Part shown: positions 45,120 through 53,790 of the stretch, one piece after another
Layout: every line of letters starts with the position of its first letter
How positions within the stretch are numbered: position 1 is the first letter of the stretch
DNA from: Blautia wexlerae
GTDB lineage: Bacteria > Bacillota > Clostridia > Lachnospirales > Lachnospiraceae
Assembly (NCBI RefSeq): GCF_013300825.1
Contig: NZ_JAAIMY010000002.1
Span: forward strand, 1 to 64,000
Length of the DNA: 64,000 nt
Reading direction: 5' to 3'
Notes under the pieces: generated by a model
The model's database searches: none
What the model was told of the DNA's origin: nothing
What the model saw: only the letters and a program-made list of their open reading frames with translations
Made by a program: the position numbers and the translations under genes

Positions 45120-46403
45120 TTAAGCGTTTTTTAATGCCTGTTCGATGTCAGCAATGATGTCTTCAACATTTTCAATACCAACGGAGAGACGGATCATTCC
45201 CGGTGATACGCCGGCTTCTGCAAGCTGTTCATCATTCATCTGGCGGTGAGTATGGCTTGCGGGATGCAGGATCATGGTCTTGGAAGCTGCTACATGAGTT
45301 GCGATGGTGGCAAGCTTTAAGCTATCCATAAAGCGGACTGCAGCTTCTCGGCCTCCTGTCAGTTCAAAGGAGATAACGCCGCAGGTTCTGCCTTCGTTCA
45401 TGTATTTCTGAGCAAGTGGATAGTATTTGTCATCAGGAAGTCCTGCATAGTTTACATGAGATACTTTCTCATGGGCATTCAGGAATTCGGCAATCTTCTG
45501 TGCATTATAGCAGTGACGTTCCACGCGGAGAGGAAGAGTTTCAAGTCCCAGGTTTAACAGGAAGCAGTTTGTAGGAGACGGGATAGAGCCCAGGTCACGC
45601 ATCAACTGAGAGGTTGCCTTTGTGATATAAGCCTTCTTTCCAAACTGTTTAGTATAAATAACACCATGATAAGATTCATCCGGTTCAGTCAGTCCATGAT
45701 ATTTATGTCCATAGGCATCCCAGTCAAAGTTACCGCTGTCAACGATAGCTCCGCCAACCTGCACAGCATGTCCGTCCATATATTTGGTTGTGGAATGGGT
45801 GACGATATCAGCTCCCCATTCAAAAGGACGGCAGTTTACAGGTGTAGCGAAGGTGTTGTCTACAATAAGCGGAACTTCATGTTCGTGAGCAACCTTTGCG
45901 AATTTTTCAATATCAAGAATTACCAGGGCCGGGTTTGCGATGGTCTCTGCGAAAAGTACCTTTGTATTAGGACGGAAGGCAGCTGCAATTTCTTCAGGGC
46001 TAGCATCGGTGTCAACGAAAGTGCAGTCAATGCCAAGCTTTTTGAAGGTAACAGCCAGGAGGTTAAAGGTTCCTCCGTAAATAGTAGAAGCCGCCACAAC
46101 ATGATCACCTGCTTCGCAGATATTGAAGACTGCATAGAAGTTGGCAGCCTGTCCGGAAGAGGTAAGGATAGCGGCAACACCACCCTCCAGATCTGCAATT
46201 TTTGCTGCTACAGCATCATTTGTGGGGTTCTGCAGACGGGTATAGAAGTATCCTTCTGCCTTAAGATCGAAGAGCTGTCCCATTTCATCAGTAGTATCAT
46301 ATTTATAAGTGGTACTCTGATAAATCGGGAGTGCGCATGGTTCACCCTTAGACGGAGTGTAACCGGAATGGAGACATTTAGTCTCGACTTTAAAGTCACT
46401 CAT
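45120..46403 (-). CDS. metY: O-acetylhomoserine sulfhydrylase (MetY)
   Basis: 427 residues, ATG after AAGAAAGGAAC. A Cys/Met-metabolism PLP enzyme: YTRLQNPTNDAVAAKIADLE, SSGQAANFYA, VDNTFATPVNCRPFEWGADI, and HSTTKYMDGHAVQVGG with the PLP Lys at about 210; the C-terminus has RLSVGIENVEDIIADIEQAL. The length, the GGRE insert and VDNTFATPVNCRPFEWG favour O-acetylhomoserine aminocarboxypropyltransferase, which makes homocysteine from sulfide, over cystathionine synthase. A possible CodY site lies upstream. Confidence 0.92.
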   Translation of the reverse strand: MSDFKVETKCLHSGYTPSKGEPCALPIYQSTTYKYDTTDEMGQLFDLKAEGYFYTRLQNPTNDAVAAKIADLEGGVAAILTSSGQAANFYAVFNICEAGDHVVAASTIYGGTFNLLAVTFKKLGIDCTFVDTDASPEEIAAAFRPNTKVLFAETIANPALVILDIEKFAKVAHEHEVPLIVDNTFATPVNCRPFEWGADIVTHSTTKYMDGHAVQVGGAIVDSGNFDWDAYGHKYHGLTEPDESYHGVIYTKQFGKKAYITKATSQLMRDLGSIPSPTNCFLLNLGLETLPLRVERHCYNAQKIAEFLNAHEKVSHVNYAGLPDDKYYPLAQKYMNEGRTCGVISFELTGGREAAVRFMDSLKLATIATHVAASKTMILHPASHTHRQMNDEQLAEAGVSPGMIRLSVGIENVEDIIADIEQALKNA

Positions 46404-46454
46404 GAGTTTAGTTCCTTTCTTATGTGAAATATTGCTTCAATAAAATATTGTATT

Positions 46455-46469
46455 AATATTGGGAAAATT
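46455..46469 (-). promoter_or_regulatory. Possible CodY box before metY
   Basis: AATTTTCCCAATATT on the minus strand matches 12 of 15 positions of the CodY consensus. It lies about 55 bases before the metY start. Confidence 0.35.
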
Positions 46470-46502
46470 GTGATGATATTGATACAAAATTTCATGATAG
46501 TC

Positions 46503-46579
46503 TTAGAGCGTGTTTGAAAAATCATTCCCACAAATTGTGACGCACATCTTGCGGAAAGCATTTTTCAAACAAGCTCTGG
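46503..46579. repeat. Family-E repeat, short copy
   Basis: TTAGAGCGTGTTTGAAAAAT, then CATT, and at the other end GCGGAAAGCATTTTTCAAAC with AAGCTCTGG. The ends are inverted repeats. The longer relative is at 49943-50070. Confidence 0.65.
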
Positions 46580-46635
46580 AAAAATTATACTGCTGAAAGT
46601 GAGAGAAGACAATATTAAAAAATGAAATAAAAAAA

Positions 46636-46715
46636 TGCTCAGGCTTTTTCTAACCAGCCGTGAGCAAAAAAAGAAAATAAAAAATGCCCAGGCTTTTTCT
46701 AACCAGCCGTGAGCA
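46636..46715 (-). terminator. Two tandem terminators of tRNA-Phe (49-base direct repeat)
   Basis: On the minus strand the hairpin GCTCAcGGCT...AGCC-t-GRGC, with a T-run after it, occurs twice, at 46685-46715 and 46636-46666. The copies are nearly identical over a 49-base unit, which looks like a local tandem duplication. Confidence 0.75.
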
Positions 46716-46732
46716 AAAAAGAAAATAAAAAA

Positions 46733-46805
<73 letters not shown>

Positions 46806-46921
46806 ATTTGGTCTGTGAACTGTTGTGTATCACAAACCTTATAATAGCATATTGATTGTTTGAATGCAAGTAATTTTTATGATTTTTGCGAAAAAAGAGA
46901 AAATTATAACAAAAATTTATT

Positions 46922-48106
46922 TTATCTTGCCATAAGGTAGATTTTTTCCATATCTCTCATATTGAGCTGTTTAAAGACTCCAATGGTGCGAGTGTCTTCA
47001 AAACTGCATTTGAATGCAAGATCATGAATTTGCTGATCTGTGAGATCCAGACCCAGTTCATGTAAACTGGTGGGCATTTCTACAGACCGGAAAAAATTTT
47101 CCATTGCTTCAATTCCTGCAAGGGCTGTTTCTTTATAATCAGTTCCACATGGAATGTCAAATACATTGGTGGCAAACTGAGCAAAACGTTCAGGGTTTAC
47201 ATCGTAGACGTATCGTGCCCAGCTTCCCCAGATAGCTGCCAGACCTGCTCCGTGAGTTACATTGTAGACACCTCCCAGTTCATGTTCAAGCTGGTGGCAT
47301 GCCCAGTCACCACCACCTGTACCGCATCCGGTCAGACCGTTGTGGGAAAGGCTTCCTGCCCACATAATTTCTGCCCTGGCGCTGTAATTGTCTGGTTCTT
47401 TCATAAGAATACGGGCATTGTAAATGACTGTCTGCATCAGAGCTTCGCTGATACTGTCTGTAATCTCCATAGTTTCAATATTTACAAAATATCGCTCCAT
47501 GGTGTGCATGAGGATATCTACACATCCGCTTTCTGTCTGATACTGTGGGAGTGTGTAGGTGAGACGTGGATTTAAGATGGCAAATTTCGGCCTGCAGTAA
47601 TCTGTCTTTGCACATCCACGTTTTTCTTTTGTTTTTTCATTTGTGATAACACTGGAACTGCTCATTTCACTTCCGGAAGCTGCAATTGTAAGGATGACAC
47701 CAATGGGCAGACAGCCGGTTGGAACAGCTTTTTTCAGACAGAAATCCCAGACATCATTGTTCGGATTGGCAACGCCATAGCCGATGGCTTTGGAAGAGTC
47801 AATAACACTTCCTCCTCCTACAGCAAGGATAAAGTCTACATGTTCTTTTTGGCATAATTCGATTCCCTCGCGGACTTTGGAAAGAAGTGGATTAGGAATG
47901 ACACCACCCAGGGTGATGTATTCAAGACCTTCTTCTTTCAGATTAGAAGTGATCTCATCAATCAGTCCGGAACGGACAGCACTCTGACCTCCATAATGGA
48001 TCAGAACTTTTTTTGCTCCATACTTCTTCAGCAGGGAACCTGCCTGAAGGTGGGTATCTTTTCCAAAGAGAACCTGTGTTGGTGTATAATATTCAAAATT
48101 TCTCAT
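46922..48106 (-). CDS. Iron-containing alcohol dehydrogenase (butanol-dehydrogenase type)
   Basis: 394 residues. The N-terminal nucleotide-binding half has FGKDTHLQAG, LIHYGG and AVGGGSVIDSSKAIGYG. The metal ligands are the Asp and His in GCVDILMHTMERY and the His residues in WACHQLEHELGG and NVTHGAGLAAIW. It matches NADPH-dependent butanol/YqhD-type dehydrogenases, which reduce aldehydes to alcohols in fermentation. It stands alone between tRNA-Phe and the divergent ABC-transporter locus. Confidence 0.92.
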   Translation of the reverse strand: MRNFEYYTPTQVLFGKDTHLQAGSLLKKYGAKKVLIHYGGQSAVRSGLIDEITSNLKEEGLEYITLGGVIPNPLLSKVREGIELCQKEHVDFILAVGGGSVIDSSKAIGYGVANPNNDVWDFCLKKAVPTGCLPIGVILTIAASGSEMSSSSVITNEKTKEKRGCAKTDYCRPKFAILNPRLTYTLPQYQTESGCVDILMHTMERYFVNIETMEITDSISEALMQTVIYNARILMKEPDNYSARAEIMWAGSLSHNGLTGCGTGGGDWACHQLEHELGGVYNVTHGAGLAAIWGSWARYVYDVNPERFAQFATNVFDIPCGTDYKETALAGIEAMENFFRSVEMPTSLHELGLDLTDQQIHDLAFKCSFEDTRTIGVFKQLNMRDMEKIYLMAR

Positions 48107-48138
48107 AATATGTAAACGACCTCCTATAAATTGAAAGG

Positions 48139-48203
48139 TTAACTGAATCAGGTAAGCCCTCTGCTTTAATTGTAAAATGTAATGAGCAGTAGGTGGGACT
48201 TCC
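48139..48203. repeat. Family-C repeat
   Basis: GTTAACTGAATCAGGTAAGC, CTCTGCTTTAATTG, then GAGCAGTAGGTGGGACTTCC. Very similar to 60571-60639. The rest of the gap to 48462 is AT-rich; I see no certain promoter. Confidence 0.6.
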
Positions 48204-48462
48204 TTTTTATATTAAAGCAAATAATGGAAAAATAGTCAAAAAATAATAAAAAAATTAAAATTTGAAAGCAATTTTTGTTGGTTCTCAGAAGACATTTTTG
48301 GAAAGATTCCAGTACAGATATCTATAATTTTCTGCACACAGAAAACGGAAAGATAGAAATTTATAGATTTTGGATAGAATATTTTATGGGCATTATGTGA
48401 ATGGAATGCTATGATAAATACACTTAAATATACAAAGTGAATAAAAAAGGAGGAAACAAGAA

Positions 48463-49830
48463 ATGAAAAAAAGAATGTACAAGATTATGGCACTTGCCAT
48501 GACAGCAGCTATGGTGGTACCGATGGCAGCGCAGACAACTGCATTTGCAGCTGACGACAAAGAAATTACTTACTGGAATATCGCGGTAGAGAGCCCGGAC
48601 AAAGATATTGTTACTGCAGCAGTAGACAAGTTTAACAAAGAAACAGAGTCAGGCTATACTGTAAATCAGGTAGCTATCCAGAACGATACATACAAGGAAA
48701 AACTTGTTATCGCGATGAGCTCCGGTGAGTGTCCTGATATGTACTCAAGCTGGTCCGGTGGTCCGATGTATGAATATATTGATTCCGGATTTGCTCAGCC
48801 GATTGATGATCTTCTTGATCAGTCCGATGTTAAAGATAAACTTCTGGATGCAGCTATTGAACAGGGAAGCTACAACGGACATGTATATGCAATCCCATAT
48901 CTGAATGTTTCTCTGGCAGGTATCTTCTACAACAAAGATATGTTTGAAAAGTACGGACTTGAAGAACCGAAGACATTAGCTGATCTGGAAAATATCTGTG
49001 CAACATTAAAAGAAAACGGAATTACACCTTTTGCACTTGCTAATGCTTCCAAATGGACAGGTTCCATGTACTTCATGTCTCTGGCAGCACGTTATGGCGG
49101 ACTGGAACCATTCCAGAATGCAGTTGCAGGAACCGGTAAATTCACAGATGACTGCTTCATCAAAGCAGGTGAGAAGATTCAGGAGTGGGTTAACAACGGA
49201 TACTTCCCGGATGGCGTAAACTCCTTAAGCGAAGATGACGGACAGGCAAAACAGTTAATGTATCAGGAGACAGCAGGTATGCTTCTCTGTGGCTCATGGT
49301 ATACAGGAACATTCCAGACTGACAGTGAGGAATTCTATCAGAAGATCGGCTGGTTCCCATTCCCTGCAATTGATGATTCCGATGCTGATCCTACAATCCA
49401 GATCGGTACTGTAGGTGATCAGTTCATTTCCTTTAACTGTGAAGGTGATAAACTTGCAGCAGCATTTGAATGTGCAGCAGATCATTTATCTGATGAAGTT
49501 GCAGACATTACATACTCTAACAACAAGATTGTTCCTGTAAAAGATGCAGGAGACCACATCAAAGACCCTGTTGTAAAGGAAATCTTTGATGCAGCCCAGG
49601 AAGCATCTTCTATCCAGTTGTGGTATGACCAGTATCTGCCAACATCTGTTGCATCTGCACATCTTGATGGCTTACAGGAAGTATTTGGTCTGACAAAGAC
49701 TCCTCAGGAAGCACAGGAAGAAATGCAGACAGCAATGGACGAATATTTAAGTACCAAATCTGATTCCGGCGCAGCAGATGATACTGCAGAAGAAGCTACA
49801 GATGATGCAGCAGCAGATGATGCTGAATAA
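48463..49830 (+). CDS. ABC sugar-transporter substrate-binding protein
   Basis: 455 residues, ATG after AAAAGGAGGAAACAAGA. A family-1 extracellular solute-binding protein with ITYWNIAVESPDKDI near the start, GECPDMYSSWSGGPMYEYID and ETAGMLLCGSWYTGTF. The signal peptide (about 1-30) ends AAQTTAFAADDK and has no lipobox Cys, unusual for a Gram-positive binding protein that must stay at the cell. The last 22 residues are a low-complexity Ala/Asp/Glu tail (DDTAEEATDDAAADDAE). Two permease genes follow. The neighbouring GH3 and GH43 enzymes suggest an oligosaccharide ligand, perhaps xylo-oligosaccharides. No ATPase gene is nearby; a shared MsmK-like ATPase is likely. Confidence 0.9.
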   Translation: MKKRMYKIMALAMTAAMVVPMAAQTTAFAADDKEITYWNIAVESPDKDIVTAAVDKFNKETESGYTVNQVAIQNDTYKEKLVIAMSSGECPDMYSSWSGGPMYEYIDSGFAQPIDDLLDQSDVKDKLLDAAIEQGSYNGHVYAIPYLNVSLAGIFYNKDMFEKYGLEEPKTLADLENICATLKENGITPFALANASKWTGSMYFMSLAARYGGLEPFQNAVAGTGKFTDDCFIKAGEKIQEWVNNGYFPDGVNSLSEDDGQAKQLMYQETAGMLLCGSWYTGTFQTDSEEFYQKIGWFPFPAIDDSDADPTIQIGTVGDQFISFNCEGDKLAAAFECAADHLSDEVADITYSNNKIVPVKDAGDHIKDPVVKEIFDAAQEASSIQLWYDQYLPTSVASAHLDGLQEVFGLTKTPQEAQEEMQTAMDEYLSTKSDSGAADDTAEEATDDAAADDAE

Positions 49831-49880
49831 TCTTTAAAGGAAAGCAGGCATTCATTCTGACCTGAGTAAGGGTAGAAAAG

Positions 49881-49916
49881 AAGGGTTCTGCACATGCTGA
49901 AAGTGCAGAACCCTTT
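49881..49916 (+). terminator. Intercistronic terminator between binding protein and permeases
   Basis: AAGGGTTCTGCAC and GTGCAGAACCCTTT form a 13-base-pair stem with a 10-base loop. The T-run is short, so read-through is expected; this would keep the binding protein in excess of the permeases. Confidence 0.75.
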
Positions 49917-49942
49917 ATCTTGAAAAACAATATGTGAGTACA

Positions 49943-50070
49943 CAGAGTGTGCTTGAAAAATCATTTCAATGTCAAATTACATATCAGACAGCATGTCAGA
50001 AAATATATAAAAACCATCTCAGAAATATATCTCTAACATATTCCGAAAGCATTTTTCAAACATACTCTGG
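49943..50070. repeat. Family-E repeat, long copy
   Basis: ACAGAGTGTGCTTGAAAAAT, then CATTT, to CCGAAAGCATTTTTCAAACA with TACTCTGG. Inverted ends as at 46503-46579; the interior differs. It lies inside the transport operon. Confidence 0.65.
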
Positions 50071-50125
50071 CATACGTTAGGTCAGATGATCAAATCTCAG
50101 AAAGTATTAAAAAGGAGGCACCAAA

Positions 50126-51028
50126 ATGAATGAAAAAGGGATATCTCTGGTTCAGTTAAGACAGAGAAAAACACGTCAGACAGCAGCACTTTTTCTGGCA
50201 CCTGTTATCATTTTATTAGTAGTATTTATCGCGTATCCGATTATTGATACATTTATTACAAGCGGATACCAGTGGAATGGTATTTCCGCAGACAAGAAGA
50301 TGGTAGGACTTGCAAACTGGGCAAAACTGATCAAAGATACAAAATTCTGGATAGCATTTAAGAACAACGTTATTATCATGATCCTATCTATCATTATCCA
50401 GATTCCGTTAGGACTTGCAATGGCAACATTCCTTGACTTTGGCGGTAAGAAACTTACAATTTTCAAGGTTATCTGGTTTATTCCAATGCTTATGTCTTCT
50501 GTTGCAATTGGTTTCCTTTTCACATACGCACTTGCAACAAATGGAGGTATTGTCAGCACAATTTCCGGATGGTTCGGAGGAAGCAACATTGACCTTCTTG
50601 GTAATCCAAAATTAGCATTGCTCACAGTTATTCTTATCATTGCATGGCAGTTTACACCATTCTACATGGTTTACTTTATGGCTGGTTATACAAACATCCC
50701 ATATGATGTATTTGAAGCAGCAAGAATCGATGGTGCTACAAGAGGACAGTATTTCTGGAAGATTGCACTTCCACTTCTTATTCCGTCAATTAAGAGTGCA
50801 GCTATCCTTTCAATGGTTGGATCTCTGAAATACTTCGATCTGATCTATGTTATGACAGGTGGCGGTCCTGGTACTGCTACAGAGCTGATGGCAACCTATA
50901 TGTACAAAGAATCATTCAAGAACTTTAACATGGGTTATGGCTCAGCCATTGCAGGAGGTATGTTTATCCTGATTACAATGGTATCTATGATTACTATGAA
51001 ACTTATAAACGGAAAACAGGAGGATTAA
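50126..51028 (+). CDS. ABC sugar-transporter permease 1 (MalF/UgpA type)
   Basis: 300 residues with six membrane segments, ATG after AAAGGAGGCACC. It has the inner-membrane permease loop that docks to the ATPase, EAARIDGATRGQYFWKIALP (about 200-219). It pairs with the next gene, three bases downstream. Confidence 0.93.
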   Translation: MNEKGISLVQLRQRKTRQTAALFLAPVIILLVVFIAYPIIDTFITSGYQWNGISADKKMVGLANWAKLIKDTKFWIAFKNNVIIMILSIIIQIPLGLAMATFLDFGGKKLTIFKVIWFIPMLMSSVAIGFLFTYALATNGGIVSTISGWFGGSNIDLLGNPKLALLTVILIIAWQFTPFYMVYFMAGYTNIPYDVFEAARIDGATRGQYFWKIALPLLIPSIKSAAILSMVGSLKYFDLIYVMTGGGPGTATELMATYMYKESFKNFNMGYGSAIAGGMFILITMVSMITMKLINGKQED

Positions 51029-51031
51029 GGG

Positions 51032-51880
51032 ATGGACAGCTATAAGAAAAGTAGAAGAAAAAGCATCATAGCTTGGGTCATTGCTTTTGTTCTTGCTATC
51101 GGTGCAGCAATTGTATCATTTACACCTTTTATATTCATGGTGCTGAACTCATTCAAAGAGAAATTTGAGATGCTTACCAAGGGTGTATTCCAGCTTCCTG
51201 ATCAACTGAACTGGTCCAATTACACTGAGGTACTTACAGGAGGGTTTGCAAATTACTTCAAGAACAGTGTGATCGTTCTTGCAGTCTCCCTGATCCTGCT
51301 GCTGTTTATTTCAGCATGCGCTTCTTATCCTCTGGCAAGATTTAAGTTTAAAATGGCACAGCCGATTTATGCGATCATTGTAGCCTGTATGTCTATTCCT
51401 GTACATATTACATTGATCCCTGTATTCAAAATGGCAAAGTCAACAGGACTTTATGATACAATCTGGTCACTGATCGGACCGTATGTCGCATTCGCAGTTC
51501 CGATTTCCGTATTTATCCTGACCAGCTTTATGAAAGAGATTCCGAGAGAAATCGAAGAATCTGCTGAAATTGACGGATGTGGAAAGATTCAGATGTTCTT
51601 CTCCATGATCCTGCCGCTTTCCAAACCCGGAATGGCGACACTGGCAATTTACAATGGTGTAAATATGTGGAATGAATTCTCATTTGTAAATACACTGACA
51701 CAGTCTGCCCAGAATCGTACCCTGCCGCTGGCAATCTGGGAATTCCAGGGACAGTATTCTATGAATACACCAATGATCATGGCGGTTCTTACATTAACAC
51801 TTTTACCAATGGTTATCATGTTTATTATTTTCCAGGATAAACTGGTAAAAGGTATGACTGCAGGTGCTGTAAAGGGTTGA
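51032..51880 (+). CDS. ABC sugar-transporter permease 2 (MalG/UgpE type)
   Basis: 282 residues with six membrane segments, ATG after AGGAGGATTAAGG, directly behind permease 1. The ATPase-docking loop is IEESAEIDGCGKIQMFFSMI (about 173-192). It forms the heteromeric channel with permease 1. Confidence 0.93.
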   Translation: MDSYKKSRRKSIIAWVIAFVLAIGAAIVSFTPFIFMVLNSFKEKFEMLTKGVFQLPDQLNWSNYTEVLTGGFANYFKNSVIVLAVSLILLLFISACASYPLARFKFKMAQPIYAIIVACMSIPVHITLIPVFKMAKSTGLYDTIWSLIGPYVAFAVPISVFILTSFMKEIPREIEESAEIDGCGKIQMFFSMILPLSKPGMATLAIYNGVNMWNEFSFVNTLTQSAQNRTLPLAIWEFQGQYSMNTPMIMAVLTLTLLPMVIMFIIFQDKLVKGMTAGAVKG

Positions 51881-52002
51881 TTCTTTCTGCGAAATCTGTT
51901 GTATCCATTTACCATTGAACATGGTATGATATTGGGGAGATAAAATCCCCCCCTGATCATGTGGGTATATGTGAAATTATGTGACAGATGAGGAAAGACA
52001 AC

Positions 52003-53790
52003 ATGAACAAATGGAAAACAAAATTCAGCCACTGGAAATTTGATAAAAAAATACTTTTACTTGTGACCGTCAGTATTCTTATTGTAACGCTGACGGTTGC
52101 AGGTGTTTCTCTGACTTTTTCTATAGCATCGATGAAAGAGCAGTCTGTAGAACTTCTGCAGATGCAGAATAATACAGTTGCGGAATCTTTTAAGGGATCA
52201 ATGGATTCATATAAAGAAATCGTATTGGGTACGATCATGGATGATTCTGTGCAGAATTACTGCAGGCAGGTGCAGAAAAATGAGCTGAAGACAGCAGACA
52301 TTGATGCAGTTTACAGCAAGCTGGAGAATCTGAATAATATGTATGAGAGTCTGAACTTTGCTGCCATTGTCAGTTCGGATTATAAGAGTTACTACTACAG
52401 AGGAAAGGGTTCTTTATCAGTTACGCAGTTTGAAGAAGTGTATCCCCAGGCATATGAGAGATGCAAATATGCGCAGAAAGGAACGATGAAAGTTTCCTAT
52501 AACAATGATTATTATAAAGGGAACAGATATACGCTGAGTCTGTATTATCCATTATATGATACCAGAAAAGTATCTGATGCAAGAGGGCTTCTGTGCATGA
52601 ATTTCGATGATCCGGCAGTACAGAGGATGCTGGCCGTGGGAGATTCTTCAGCAGAAACAAGAGTAGTTGACACAGGTGGAATGATACTGCTTTCGAATGA
52701 TAAAGAGGAGACAGGCCGTTACGTAAATTACATAGATGAGATGGAAAAAGGGATACAGATATTTACCAAGAATGGGAATATGTATGTATGCCAGAAGATT
52801 AAGAACTGGAATTATTATGTAGTCAGTTCGATTTCTTTTTATAAACTGATGGAATCAGGATTCCATATAATGGTTGTTGTGATTCTGGTTCTGATCATAG
52901 TGCTGATCATAGTAAGCATTATTATAAGAGCACTGGTCAGGAAAATGTATCAGCCCCTTAATAAGGTAGTATCTAAGATGGATTATGTTGCGACAGGTTC
53001 CCTGAGAACAAGGATCAATGTTGACAATATGGGCGAGGATTTTGCCAAGCTTGCAATTGGTTTTAACTCTATGATGGATGAAATCGAGGTGTTGATGGAA
53101 CAGGTAAAACTGGAACAGCATCAGCTGGAGCAGATTCGTTTTAATGCCCTTCAGTCGCAGATTCAGCCGCATTTTCTTTATAATACACTGGAATGTATCC
53201 ACTGGCAGGCGATTGCCGAAGGAAATAAAGAGATTTCCACAATGGTAAAGGCGCTGGCGAAATATTACAGGATCTGTCTCAGCAAAGGACATGACGTGAT
53301 CACGATCAGAGAAGAAGTAGAGCATATCAGGAATTATATGATTATCCAGAACATGAGATACGACAACATTATCGGAAGTGAGATTGTTGTAGAATCTCAG
53401 GTGGAAGAAAGCCTGATACCGAAGCTGACTCTGCAGCCACTGGTAGAGAATTCCATTTATCATGGAATGAAAGTAAAAGAGGGAAAAACAGGTACACTTT
53501 ATCTTACAGCATATAAAAATGAGGATGAAGTTATCATAAAAGTATCAGATACAGGCACAGGAATGAGTCAGGAACAGATAGATGAAATGAATGAACAGCT
53601 CTCCAGATACGAGGATTCCTTTGGATATGGAGTGCGAAACGTAAACAAGAGGATTGAACTTCTTTTTGGGGAGGGATATGGTCTTAATTACCAGAAGAAT
53701 GATTCGGGTGGAGTAACTGTCGTGATCCATCTGCCATATCAGACAGAAATCAAAAAGAACACAGCAGGAGGCGAGTGGACGTGTGTATAG
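52003..53790 (+). CDS. yesM: YesM-type sensor histidine kinase
   Basis: 595 residues from ATG 52003 (ATGAGGAAAG before it); an ATG five codons upstream lacks a site. One membrane segment near the N-terminus (about 15-40 counting from 52003), a large extracellular sensor region, a second segment (about 285-310), HAMP (about 315-370), then a His_kinase domain with the phospho-acceptor His (codon at 53170) in QIQPHFLYNTLECIHWQ and the ATP-binding LTLQPLVENSIYHGM and DTGTGMSQEQID. YesM kinases sense extracellular oligosaccharides, often through the binding protein. It sits between the transporter and its response regulator. Confidence 0.93.
   Translation: MNKWKTKFSHWKFDKKILLLVTVSILIVTLTVAGVSLTFSIASMKEQSVELLQMQNNTVAESFKGSMDSYKEIVLGTIMDDSVQNYCRQVQKNELKTADIDAVYSKLENLNNMYESLNFAAIVSSDYKSYYYRGKGSLSVTQFEEVYPQAYERCKYAQKGTMKVSYNNDYYKGNRYTLSLYYPLYDTRKVSDARGLLCMNFDDPAVQRMLAVGDSSAETRVVDTGGMILLSNDKEETGRYVNYIDEMEKGIQIFTKNGNMYVCQKIKNWNYYVVSSISFYKLMESGFHIMVVVILVLIIVLIIVSIIIRALVRKMYQPLNKVVSKMDYVATGSLRTRINVDNMGEDFAKLAIGFNSMMDEIEVLMEQVKLEQHQLEQIRFNALQSQIQPHFLYNTLECIHWQAIAEGNKEISTMVKALAKYYRICLSKGHDVITIREEVEHIRNYMIIQNMRYDNIIGSEIVVESQVEESLIPKLTLQPLVENSIYHGMKVKEGKTGTLYLTAYKNEDEVIIKVSDTGTGMSQEQIDEMNEQLSRYEDSFGYGVRNVNKRIELLFGEGYGLNYQKNDSGGVTVVIHLPYQTEIKKNTAGGEWTCV

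Noticed and set aside
46404-46502. SAM riboswitch or T-box before metY
   Set aside because: None of the conserved SAM-I blocks or the T-box TGGNACCGCG sequence is present, and the leader is short.
51881-51987. Terminator between permease 2 and yesM
   Set aside because: GGGGA-gataaaa-TCCCC and ACCAT-tgaac-ATGGT can pair, but the stems are short and no T-run follows.
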